DNA of 6,015 bases from Actinomycetes bacterium. GTDB lineage: Bacteria > Actinomycetota > Acidimicrobiia > Acidimicrobiales > Acidimicrobiaceae. The notes beneath the pieces are model-generated. The model was not told the DNA's origin and made no database searches. It saw only the letters and a list, made by a program, of their open reading frames with translations. The DNA lies in assembly GCA_021844725.1 (NCBI GenBank), contig JAKBSX010000209.1, forward strand, positions 1-6,015. The letters are read 5' to 3'. A program made the position numbers and the translations under genes. Below, piece after piece: positions 1 to 5,826 of this stretch (position 1 is its first letter; each line of letters begins with the position of its first letter).

Positions 1-40
1 CCTCGCCCAAATATTCGTGCAAGCCACCCTCAAGTATTGT
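1..40. repeat. Left arm of a long inverted repeat (partner 416-456)
   Basis: Bases 1-32 are the exact reverse complement of 425-456, inside the HNH gene. A weaker extension pairs 34-40 with 416-422 (GTATTGT / ACAATAC), separated by one base here and two in the partner. Read on the minus strand, this arm would encode the same EGGLHEYLGE stretch as the gene, but a stop codon lies a few codons before it, so it is not an intact gene end. The arm starts at the first base of the window and may extend further left. It could be an inverted partial duplication, or a fold-back chimera if this is a contig end. Confidence 0.9.
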
Positions 41-104
41 GCGTACCTACACCAAATGCTTTATGCTCTATCTTTATTTGTTTTCAAAGGATTGGTGATA
101 ATCA

Positions 105-1007
105 ATGAACGGCGACTCGCCACTCAATATCGGCTCATTTTACAGGAAGGAGAGTATTTGGCGCTCCAAAGGAATTGCAGGTATGGGTGGAATCAGACCA
201 AATAGGCAGACTAACAGCGTCTATGTCTTTCTCAACGCTCCATCCTCCAAACCTAGGCCCGGCAGGTCGCACAACATCTATAAGGATGATTACGACGCCC
301 TTTCTGGACTGTTCAGATATACTGGCGAGGGGCAGAAGGGTGATCAGAGACTATCGAGAGGAAACCTGTGGCTCGCTAATTCTAAGAAGGATATGGCTAC
401 CATTCACTTTTTCAGACAATACAATGAGGGTGGCTTGCACGAATATTTGGGCGAGGTAGAAGTGGATTCTTGCTCTAAGGAAATTCAGCCAGACGTATAT
501 GGAAACGAACGGTCTGTTTTTGTTTTTTGGCTTAGACCTTTATCGATTCCTGTACCGCAACAACTTGACGCAATGCAACGAGAAATTGAATTCGAACTGA
601 AATGGGCTAAGAGGAATAAGACGGCTGAGGAAATGGAAGAGGAGATACGTGAATGCAGTGAAGATATAGCTCACCGAAACCCTCAAAGAAGAAGGTTTGT
701 GAGAAGCGGCGAGGAATTCGTCCGATACAAAGGGATCGTCAAGCTCCTAAAGGTCGCTTATGAAGTCAGATGTCAGACATGTCATGCGGTTAATTTTGAG
801 ACCGATGGTGGATTTTATTCTGAGGTTCACCACCTTATACCGTGGTCAATTAGTCACGATGATACACGGGAAAATCTTGTAGTTTTGTGTGCCAATTGTC
901 ACAGGAAGTTTCACCGCGCGACCGATGAAGTGAGGTCAAACCTTTACCGCGAATTGATTTCAACTATGACCTATATCAATTTCCGAAAGCCGAGTTATAT
1001 CGCTTGA
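105..1007 (+). CDS. McrA-like HNH endonuclease with SRA-like (ScoMcrA-type) N-terminal domain
   Basis: Predicted modification-dependent (type IV) restriction endonuclease of 300 residues. Residues about 8-150 resemble the SRA-like module of ScoMcrA-type enzymes. The block IGSFYRKESI (9-18) is followed by GGIRP (28-32), F70-RYTGEGQKGDQ to residue 81, and RGN (85-87). This module is expected to read a modified base in DNA, which is a family inference. Residues 160-215 form a charged, helical, Glu/Arg-rich linker. The HNH nuclease is C-terminal: zinc-type CxxC at C223/C226 and C262/C265, the HH pair H242/H243 in EVHHL, N257, H266 and H270. All key residues are present. I chose the ATG at 105: it is the first start after an in-frame TAA (99-101) and keeps the conserved IGSFY block, which the ATG at 183 would lose even though AAAGGA (168-173) sits well before it. 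The ribosome site for 105 is poor (AAAGGA at 86-91, 13 nt away). The modification recognised cannot be read from sequence. Confidence 0.9.
   Translation: MNGDSPLNIGSFYRKESIWRSKGIAGMGGIRPNRQTNSVYVFLNAPSSKPRPGRSHNIYKDDYDALSGLFRYTGEGQKGDQRLSRGNLWLANSKKDMATIHFFRQYNEGGLHEYLGEVEVDSCSKEIQPDVYGNERSVFVFWLRPLSIPVPQQLDAMQREIEFELKWAKRNKTAEEMEEEIRECSEDIAHRNPQRRRFVRSGEEFVRYKGIVKLLKVAYEVRCQTCHAVNFETDGGFYSEVHHLIPWSISHDDTRENLVVLCANCHRKFHRATDEVRSNLYRELISTMTYINFRKPSYIA
416..456. repeat. Right arm of the long inverted repeat, inside the HNH gene
   Basis: This is the partner of 1-40: 425-456 matches the reverse complement of 1-32 base for base, and 416-422 matches 34-40. It lies in the coding sequence for residues about 105-117 of the HNH protein, within the SRA-like region. 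The arms are about 375-390 nt apart and flank the start codon of the gene. A transcript starting left of the window could therefore fold into a long stem enclosing the translation start. Confidence 0.9.
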
Positions 1008-1111
1008 GACAGAGAATATGATGAACATCATTAATCCGTTTGAATCCATTCTGCTTCAATAACATTATCAGAGGAATCTCTATCAACATGTGCTGAACCT
1101 TAAGGAGATTT

Positions 1112-1159
1112 GTGAGATTACTAATTACTATGCTTGATCTAGGCTGCAACACTCATTAG
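1112..1159 (+). CDS. Possible 15-codon small ORF (leader-like), speculative
   Basis: A GTG at 1112 follows AAGGAG (1102-1107) by 4 nt and opens a 15-codon frame reading MRLLITMLDLGCNTH, ending in TAG at 1157-1159. Its last codons overlap the short CACTC/GAGTG hairpin at 1150-1165, an arrangement that resembles translated leaders. The Shine-Dalgarno match is better than that of the HNH gene. Against it: the frame is tiny, the spacing is short, and a purine-rich AAGGAG can occur by chance. The next gene starts about 190 bp downstream. Confidence 0.15.
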   Translation: MRLLITMLDLGCNTH

Positions 1160-1337
1160 GGAGTGGCTCTTTTCATAACCTCCTGACCAGTTTATTGCCT
1201 CACAACGTGACGAAAGTGTCTTATTGGAGCGGTGGCATATATTTTCAACTCAACTTAGATAACACTAGGGGGTTTTGCACTTACATAATAATCTTTACGG
1301 AGCTTCCATTTTGAACTTCATAGAGTTTGCTTGCAAG

Positions 1338-1344
1338 AAAGGAG
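1338..1344 (+). promoter_or_regulatory. Ribosome binding site that sets the kinase start
   Basis: AAAGGAG lies 7 nt before the ATG at 1352. This settles the start: the frame is also open to a TTG at 1331, but that codon lies upstream of the binding site, and the GHKL N-terminal sequence begins directly with MPVSFKPRAR. Confidence 0.85.
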
Positions 1345-1351
1345 TCTGAAT

Positions 1352-3481
1352 ATGCCGGTATCATTCAAACCTAGAGCACGTATACTTTCAATTTTGGGAG
1401 ACCAACTGATACGGGATGAAGTAGTGGCACTGACAGAACTCGTCAAGAACTCCTATGATGCTGACGCTAGCTACGTGACTGTGAACATTCAGAATGTGAC
1501 TAGTCCGAATCTTGACGGGACTATCCTTGTACGTGATGATGGAATAGGAATGGATGAAAAAACGATATCATCGAGTTGGATGGAAATTGCTACGAATTCA
1601 AAGTCGCCAAAAGAATTTGTCGATGAACAATCTGGCAGGCTCAAGTCACTGCCTTCAACATCGCCTTCTGGGCGTGTCCATTTAGGGGAGAAGGGAGTTG
1701 GCAGACTCTCCGCGATGAAACTTGGCCAGAGAATTCAGATTACGACCAAGCCGACAGATTCAGATTTCGAACTGAATCTAGTTTGGGACACAAGAGAACT
1801 GGATAAATATCAGTACCTTGAGGAATTCACAGTTGAGGTGGAAAAGCACAAACCAACAGTCTTTAAAGACTCAGCTCATGGTACTCAGGTATTCATCGAT
1901 AAGATGAAACAGCCATGGACACCTGGAACCTTGCAAAAATTGTATATCTCACTTAAGCGACTTGCATCCATAGAATTGGAGTCATTTAGAATCCTTTTGA
2001 TAGCACCAGAGATAGGCGTAAACGAAGAGCTCGAACCCTTAGTCATGCGTAACGCACCTTATGTGATAGAGGGTGACGTGGATCGAAACGGTAGTTTTAG
2101 CGGCTTGATGTGCGTCTTGAGCCCATTTGGTGCACAACCAGAAAATGTTACTACGAAGCTTGAGATGAATATTGTAGACCGCATAAATAATACTCCTCGT
2201 AGACGAGGAGAATCTGTAAGAATTGTATCTAAACCGACGCACGTCGGACCCATCCACATTTCAATTAAGGCATTCGATCTGGATCCTGCCGGACTCCGAA
2301 TGGCCAAACTCAACCCTGTTGACAGAGATACTCTAAAAGAGCTGGGTGGATTATCAGTATTTCGTGACAGTTTCCGTATTTTCCCTTACGGAGAAAAAGG
2401 CGACGATTGGCTCGAGCTTAATCAACGTCGTGTAAATAATCCCACGTTGCGCCTCAGCAACAATCAAATTGTCGGTGCCATTTTCATAACTCGAGCCTCG
2501 AATCCTGACTTGCGTGATAAAACAAACCGGGAGGGCCTTATTGAAAATAGTGCTTACTTTGAGCTTCAAAACATCATTTTGGAGATTTTAGCAATCCTTG
2601 AAGATGCGCGATTTAAAGTTAGACCAAGAAAGAAAAGGATTGCAAAGGAGGACAAAGTTTCGATTGCGATTAAGCACGTTCTAGAAGTCGTGTCCGGTCA
2701 GCCCAAGATTGTCAAGGCAGTTCAAGGAATCTCAGATGAATATCAAACTTGGAAGGAAGTTAGTGAACAACACAATTCTGTGCTGTTGCAGGTTGCAGGG
2801 ATCGGAATGGCAGCTGAGATCGTGACACATGAAATAGACAGGGGAATCAGGCTTATTGACGGTAACGTTAAATCGCTCACTGCGCAAATCAATGTCGGCG
2901 CACCCAAGAAAAGGATCGACGAGACTCTGTCATTATTATCGGGACACATTCGTGACTTGAGGGAAACAGTTACGCTGCTTCAACCATTGCAGGCATCAAA
3001 AAGAGCCCGTGTCGTGCAGCTCAGTGTTGATGAGATAAGTCATGACGTTATCAAGTTGTTTGATGCTGACTTGAAAGACGCTGAAATCGATGCAATTGTA
3101 ACGGTTGAGAAAAGCGATCTCATTTTGGAATGTACAAGATCCGAAATGATACAGGTACTTATGAATTTAGTTGATAATGCCGTGTACTGGCTCAAGAGGG
3201 TGGAGAATCGACGTTTGAACATACATATCAATGGTCCTTATAGAGAAGTCATCGTGCGGGATAGCGGCCCAGGAATAAGTTCAGATATCACGGATGTTAT
3301 TTTCGAACCATTCTACTCGACAAAGGAAAACGGCCGTGGTCTTGGACTGTATATTGTTCAAGATGTATTGTCTCGCAGGGGATGGTCGATAAAAGTAATG
3401 CCGCGCACATCTGAATTCCCTGGCGCCAATTTTCTCTTGACCTTCAAAATAGATACCAAATCTGAGGAGCCCTTGACATGA
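1352..3481 (+). CDS. Soluble MORC/Hsp90-like ATPase fused to a histidine kinase
   Basis: Protein of 709 residues with two GHKL ATP-binding units and no membrane segment. The N-terminal unit has E29/N33/D36 (TELVKNSYDAD), DDGIGM (62-67), the glycine-rich lid GEKGVGR (112-118) and HGT (176-178). A transducer-like region follows, with VFRDSFRIFPYG (336-347), RRVNNPT (359-365) and TNREGL (391-396), the pattern of MORC/MutL/Hsp90-type ATPases. The C-terminal half is a histidine kinase: likely phospho-accepting H493 in VTHEID, N605/N609 (N-box), D637-SGPG to G641, FEPFYSTK (651-658) and GRGLGL (661-666). All ATP-binding motifs look intact in both units. The 4-bp ATGA overlap with the receiver gene makes that protein the obvious phosphorylation partner. 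MORC-like GHKL ATPases are known from restriction-type operons, so a role in sensing foreign or altered DNA is a reasonable inference. The ligand is unknown. Confidence 0.92.
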   Translation: MPVSFKPRARILSILGDQLIRDEVVALTELVKNSYDADASYVTVNIQNVTSPNLDGTILVRDDGIGMDEKTISSSWMEIATNSKSPKEFVDEQSGRLKSLPSTSPSGRVHLGEKGVGRLSAMKLGQRIQITTKPTDSDFELNLVWDTRELDKYQYLEEFTVEVEKHKPTVFKDSAHGTQVFIDKMKQPWTPGTLQKLYISLKRLASIELESFRILLIAPEIGVNEELEPLVMRNAPYVIEGDVDRNGSFSGLMCVLSPFGAQPENVTTKLEMNIVDRINNTPRRRGESVRIVSKPTHVGPIHISIKAFDLDPAGLRMAKLNPVDRDTLKELGGLSVFRDSFRIFPYGEKGDDWLELNQRRVNNPTLRLSNNQIVGAIFITRASNPDLRDKTNREGLIENSAYFELQNIILEILAILEDARFKVRPRKKRIAKEDKVSIAIKHVLEVVSGQPKIVKAVQGISDEYQTWKEVSEQHNSVLLQVAGIGMAAEIVTHEIDRGIRLIDGNVKSLTAQINVGAPKKRIDETLSLLSGHIRDLRETVTLLQPLQASKRARVVQLSVDEISHDVIKLFDADLKDAEIDAIVTVEKSDLILECTRSEMIQVLMNLVDNAVYWLKRVENRRLNIHINGPYREVIVRDSGPGISSDITDVIFEPFYSTKENGRGLGLYIVQDVLSRRGWSIKVMPRTSEFPGANFLLTFKIDTKSEEPLT
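2193..2210. repeat. Perfect 8-bp inverted repeat inside the kinase gene
   Basis: CTCCTCGT (2193-2200) pairs fully with ACGAGGAG (2203-2210) across a 2-nt centre. It encodes part of the TPRRRGE stretch (residues 281-287), so codon choice alone may explain it. A second inverted repeat lies 23 bp downstream. Confidence 0.6.
2234..2247. repeat. Perfect 6-bp inverted repeat inside the kinase gene
   Basis: CCGACG (2234-2239) pairs with CGTCGG (2242-2247) around CA. It is GC-rich against its surroundings and close to the repeat at 2193-2210. It lies inside the coding sequence, at residues about 295-299 (KPTHV). Confidence 0.5.
3464..3469 (+). promoter_or_regulatory. Ribosome binding site for the receiver gene, inside the kinase gene end
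   Basis: GAGGAG sits 8 nt before the ATG at 3478 and lies within the last codons of the kinase gene. With the 4-bp ATGA overlap, it allows both re-initiation and direct entry of ribosomes, supporting co-expression of the two proteins. Confidence 0.8.
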
Positions 3482-4665
3482 AGAAGATCGCGATCCTGAT
3501 TGAAGACGACCCGGACGATAGTGAACAAATAAGCGACGTGCTTAAATCTCAGGGATTTCTCGTGATCCCCGCAAACGATTCTGGCGATGCACTAAAATGT
3601 ATTGAATCTTGTCCGATTCCTGACTTGATAGTTCTTGATTGGTTTATGGAAGGCTCAGACGCAGGCGATCTTCCCGCCCAAAATTTCCTCAAAAGCATTA
3701 TGAAGTCAAGTTTCGCCCCCATCGCGATAGTGACTTCTGATATTGTTCGTGCTAGAGAAAATATCCCGAACGAAATACCACAGTGGTTTTGTATGTTTTT
3801 TCCTAAAGACGACATAAAGTCGGCTATTCAATCAACATTGGCCGGCATTGCAACAAGACAAGAGTTCAAAATTTCACATCTGGTTTTAGACCCAGTTGTT
3901 GGTGCAATTGCACAAGCTTACTGGCACCTAGTTAAGTATGAAGAAAACGGTGTCAATGGTTGGTTGGCTGCTGTTGAGGATTATAATGACTTTCTTGATA
4001 TGTTTCTTCGTTTCCTTAGACGAGCTCTGGATGCTGTACCGAGCTATGGAAAGGATCTCGATGCAAAAATCGCGCAAGCGAAGACAGTTAATAGTAGTGT
4101 TACTCCCTTATTGCGAAGAGCATTATCCATGGACCGATATTTGATTCCTCCCTCGCACTCGCCACCAATGTCAGGAGACATTTACAAGCATCCTGAGAAT
4201 ACGTACTCAATCTTGATAAATCCATCTTGCGATTTAGTTTCGGGAGAAATGCGAGTTAAGAAAGCAGAGAGGGCGAGTCTGATCGAGGCGAAGGATTTAC
4301 TGGACGTGGAACAGGATTCGACTAACGGCCAATCTAGGAAGAACCGCATCAAGAATAGGCTAAAGAATCGTGATGCTTCAGGCAACGGAAGTATGCGAAC
4401 TTACACGCTTCCACTTGTTCCTTCTGGAGATGCGGACCCTTATTCCCGATATGTTCACTTAATTGCATTTTTTGAAAGGCAAGAGACTTTAAGCTGGGAC
4501 GACTTTGAAAAAACCTATGGGGTTTCCAAAAGAATAGCACGTGTAGACTCACCTTTCATGGAAGTATTCCTCAGACAGTACTCCATGTTTGCAAATCGAA
4601 TTGGAGTCCGCGAAGTTCCTGAGGCTGTCATAAACGAAATAGCAGAGAATAAACTTGGTTCATAG
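3478..4665 (+). CDS. Receiver-domain protein with large C-terminal domain of unknown function
   Basis: Protein of 395 residues. Residues 1-125 are a CheY-like receiver: acidic pocket D10/D11, phospho-acceptor D54 in IVLDW, T86/S87 in IVTSD and K110 in FFPKDD. All the residues needed for phosphorylation are present, so it should accept phosphate from the overlapping kinase. The remaining 270 residues show no helix-turn-helix, no GGDEF/EAL and no nuclease motif that I recognise. The segment 134-220 is helical. Next come GDIY (233-236), a hydrophobic strand ending in NPSCDLV (248-254) with C251 and D252, a very basic stretch (285-300), and a terminal block DSPFMEVF (357-364) plus RIGV (374-377). 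These resemble motifs I have seen in uncharacterised bacterial proteins, but I cannot name the family. The output is probably not direct transcription control. The start is the ATG at 3478 with GAGGAG 8 nt upstream. Confidence 0.88.
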   Translation: MKKIAILIEDDPDDSEQISDVLKSQGFLVIPANDSGDALKCIESCPIPDLIVLDWFMEGSDAGDLPAQNFLKSIMKSSFAPIAIVTSDIVRARENIPNEIPQWFCMFFPKDDIKSAIQSTLAGIATRQEFKISHLVLDPVVGAIAQAYWHLVKYEENGVNGWLAAVEDYNDFLDMFLRFLRRALDAVPSYGKDLDAKIAQAKTVNSSVTPLLRRALSMDRYLIPPSHSPPMSGDIYKHPENTYSILINPSCDLVSGEMRVKKAERASLIEAKDLLDVEQDSTNGQSRKNRIKNRLKNRDASGNGSMRTYTLPLVPSGDADPYSRYVHLIAFFERQETLSWDDFEKTYGVSKRIARVDSPFMEVFLRQYSMFANRIGVREVPEAVINEIAENKLGS

Positions 4666-4680
4666 TCTGAATGGAAAATC

Positions 4681-4890
4681 TCAGATGCATAAACCATTCT
4701 TCGTCGACAACATAATTCGTTCGGGTTTCATCCAATTTCGGGGCATCCATGTTGGTTTATCGCCATGAATATCACAGTTTAGGATTATGACTTGAGTGAA
4801 CTTCAACAAGGTCGCCACTTTTACACTAACATCAAGGTCAATGGGGAAAGAAAGAACATCAGCGGTTGACACATGTTCTAGTTTTGATGC
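4681..4890 (-). pseudogene. Possible degraded coding fragment, function unknown
   Basis: The minus strand holds a 63-codon frame from a GTG at 4872 to a TGA at 4681-4683, open back to 4890 (ASKLEHV before the GTG). Beyond the TAG at 4891-4893 the same frame continues with protein-like sequence (KFAIIRGDNCYL) to another stop at 4954. Amino acid usage is balanced, with a mixed hydrophobic core (VATLLKFTQVIILNCD) and a PTWMPRNWMKP stretch, which suggests a decayed gene rather than noise. There is no ribosome binding site and I recognise no family. Chance is a real alternative. Confidence 0.2.
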
Positions 4891-4985
4891 CTACAAATAG
4901 CAATTGTCCCCCCGAATAATGGCAAATTTCGATGAGGTTAGTTTACTATTTTGCTATACCTGTCAATGAAGACCGATTGTTTAAC

Positions 4986-4998
4986 CCTGAAATTCAGG
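4986..4998. repeat. 13-bp palindrome CCTGAA-A-TTCAGG
   Basis: The half-sites CCTGAA and TTCAGG are perfect inverted copies around a single A. It lies 17 bp past the stop of the minus-strand membrane ORF and has no T-tract, so it looks more like a protein-binding site than a terminator. It may also be chance in AT-rich DNA. Confidence 0.4.
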
Positions 4999-5015
4999 CA
5001 CTATTTTCCTCAATC

Positions 5016-5276
5016 TCATTCTTCCGGAGAAGCGTACGGTCTTCTGGTTCCGGGAATAAACCAGTAGACTGTCACTTGTGTTAATGCAGATATGGCCAGA
5101 ACAACAAGCCCAAGTAGGAAAGTCGCTTGTTGACTCGGATTCCCAATAATGAAGAGTATGACAAGGACGTTCAATACCTGAAGCAGTGATATGTATCTAC
5201 GAAACCTCTGAAAATGTAACCTGACGGGCTCCAGCATTTCATCTAAAGGCGAAATGTCCTGTTTATCCCATACCAT
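5016..5276 (-). CDS. Small two-helix membrane protein, function unknown
   Basis: An 86-residue protein with a charged N-terminal stretch (residues 1-28, with RLHFQRFRR) and two strong hydrophobic segments, about 29-45 and 51-74, joined by the short polar turn GNPSQQ. The tail is polar (PGTRRPYASPEE). This gives a hairpin membrane topology, with the basic N-terminal region probably cytoplasmic. The start is the ATG at 5274-5276. No Shine-Dalgarno sequence is visible before it or before the internal Met at residue 14, which lowers confidence. It points against the kinase/receiver pair, so it belongs to another transcription unit. I recognise no family. Small two-helix membrane proteins occur as effectors in defence systems, but nothing here shows that role. 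Confidence 0.5.
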   Translation of the reverse strand: MVWDKQDISPLDEMLEPVRLHFQRFRRYISLLQVLNVLVILFIIGNPSQQATFLLGLVVLAISALTQVTVYWFIPGTRRPYASPEE

Positions 5277-5826
5277 GAAGTTAGGAAACGCAGACCTAGT
5301 TATTTCTTAATTGCCATTGGGATGAGCAATTTTTGCCCTATTACAGTCATTTCTCGCTGTATGTCTGATAGAACGCGATTGCCATGACGGTGAAAGGAAT
5401 AGGAAAACCATGGCCTGTATCGATTTCTTTTTTCTTCACACTGTCAGGCTATGTACGCACGACAATCAAACTAGCAAATCTCTGCCGATGTGCTGATGTG
5501 TTGCCGTACTGTCTCCGAAACAGTTGATATACGTAACACATTGTTGCTGTGATACGTCGAGCTTCCTGAAATTTGGCGTTCTGGCATACACATTCAATCA
5601 GGATCTCCACCAAAAATCCTCTTGCCTGCCGTTTTAGCACAATCTGAGTCATTGGTTGCATCACCATCAAAAGTATGTGTTTCAATTTCAAGGCGCAAAT
5701 TAGCTCCCTTATGATGGATCTAAAGCCGTCGTTGAAATTCTCTACTGGTGAATTATTCCAAGATCGATCGAAGGTAGTTAGTCAACCTGCGTTAAATTTA
5801 TTTACCACGGGTTAACTATTGGCATT
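5277..5826. other. 550-bp stretch with no convincing gene
   Basis: Besides the hairpin at 5309-5334, this stretch holds only weak open frames. On the minus strand, 5449-5691 gives 80 codons from a TTG with no ribosome site; its Arg/Cys-rich product matches nothing I know. On the plus strand, 5383-5526 (47 codons) and 5711-5815 (34 codons, starting MMDLKPSLKF, stop 11 nt before the ATG at 5827) also lack ribosome sites. An imperfect inverted pair GTCAACC (5781-5787) / GGTTAAC (5810-5816) lies just before the next gene and could be an operator. No insertion-sequence ends or tRNA are seen. Confidence 0.5.
5309..5334 (+). terminator. Hairpin with T-run, possible rho-independent terminator
   Basis: AATTGCCAT (5309-5317) pairs with ATG-A-GCAATT (5322-5331), giving a nine-pair stem with one bulged A and the loop TGGG. 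Five Ts (5330-5334) follow on the plus strand. The stem is AT-rich and the T-run short, so termination would be weak. No plus-strand gene lies immediately upstream; the nearest is the receiver gene ending at 4665. On the minus strand the hairpin would lie in the leader of the 5016-5276 ORF. Confidence 0.3.

Larger units (their letters stand above)
1008..1351. other. 344-bp intergenic region between the HNH and kinase genes
   Basis: No convincing gene is present. It contains a tandem ATTACTA pair (1117-1130) and a short inverted repeat, CACTC (1150-1154) with GAGTG (1161-1165), followed by GCTCTTTTC. The hairpin could be a weak terminator for the HNH gene, but the stem is only 5 bp and the T-tract short. 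AT-rich stretches such as CATAATAAT (1284-1292) could be -10 regions for the kinase operon, but none has a well-spaced -35, so I call no promoter. The gap is long enough for the kinase pair to have its own promoter. Confidence 0.6.
4666..5015. other. Gene-poor stretch after the kinase/receiver pair
   Basis: These 350 bp lie between the receiver gene stop and the end of the minus-strand membrane ORF. Apart from the possible coding remnant at 4681-4890 and the palindrome at 4986-4998, I see a six-C run (4908-4913) and a TTGACA (4866-4871) whose nearest -10-like TACAAA is about 20 bp away, too far for a good promoter. No strong terminator for the kinase/receiver operon is visible here. Confidence 0.5.

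Noticed and set aside
17..205. 62-codon plus-strand frame overlapping the HNH gene start
   Set aside because: It lies in another frame over the HNH N-terminus, has no ribosome site and no recognisable sequence; the HNH frame explains the region.
183..1007. Alternative HNH start at the ATG at 183 with AAAGGA 9 nt upstream
   Set aside because: The ribosome site is good, but this start would drop the IGSFYRKESI block that appears to belong to the SRA-like domain. I kept 105 but cannot exclude internal initiation.
4866..4897. TTGACA with TACAAA as a promoter
   Set aside because: The spacing is about 20 bp and the -10 match is poor; no gene starts nearby downstream.
5383..5526. Overlapping plus-strand small frames from the ATGs at 5383 and 5410
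   Set aside because: The second has an AGGA-like site, but both are short, in competing frames, and show no protein-like pattern beyond chance.
5449..5691. 80-codon minus-strand frame
   Set aside because: It has a TTG start, no ribosome site, odd Arg/Cys-rich composition and no recognised family. It could be a remnant, but there is no support for calling a gene.
5711..5815. 34-codon plus-strand frame just before the HTH gene
   Set aside because: The composition is plausible, but it has no ribosome site and no known family. It was noted as a possible upstream ORF only.
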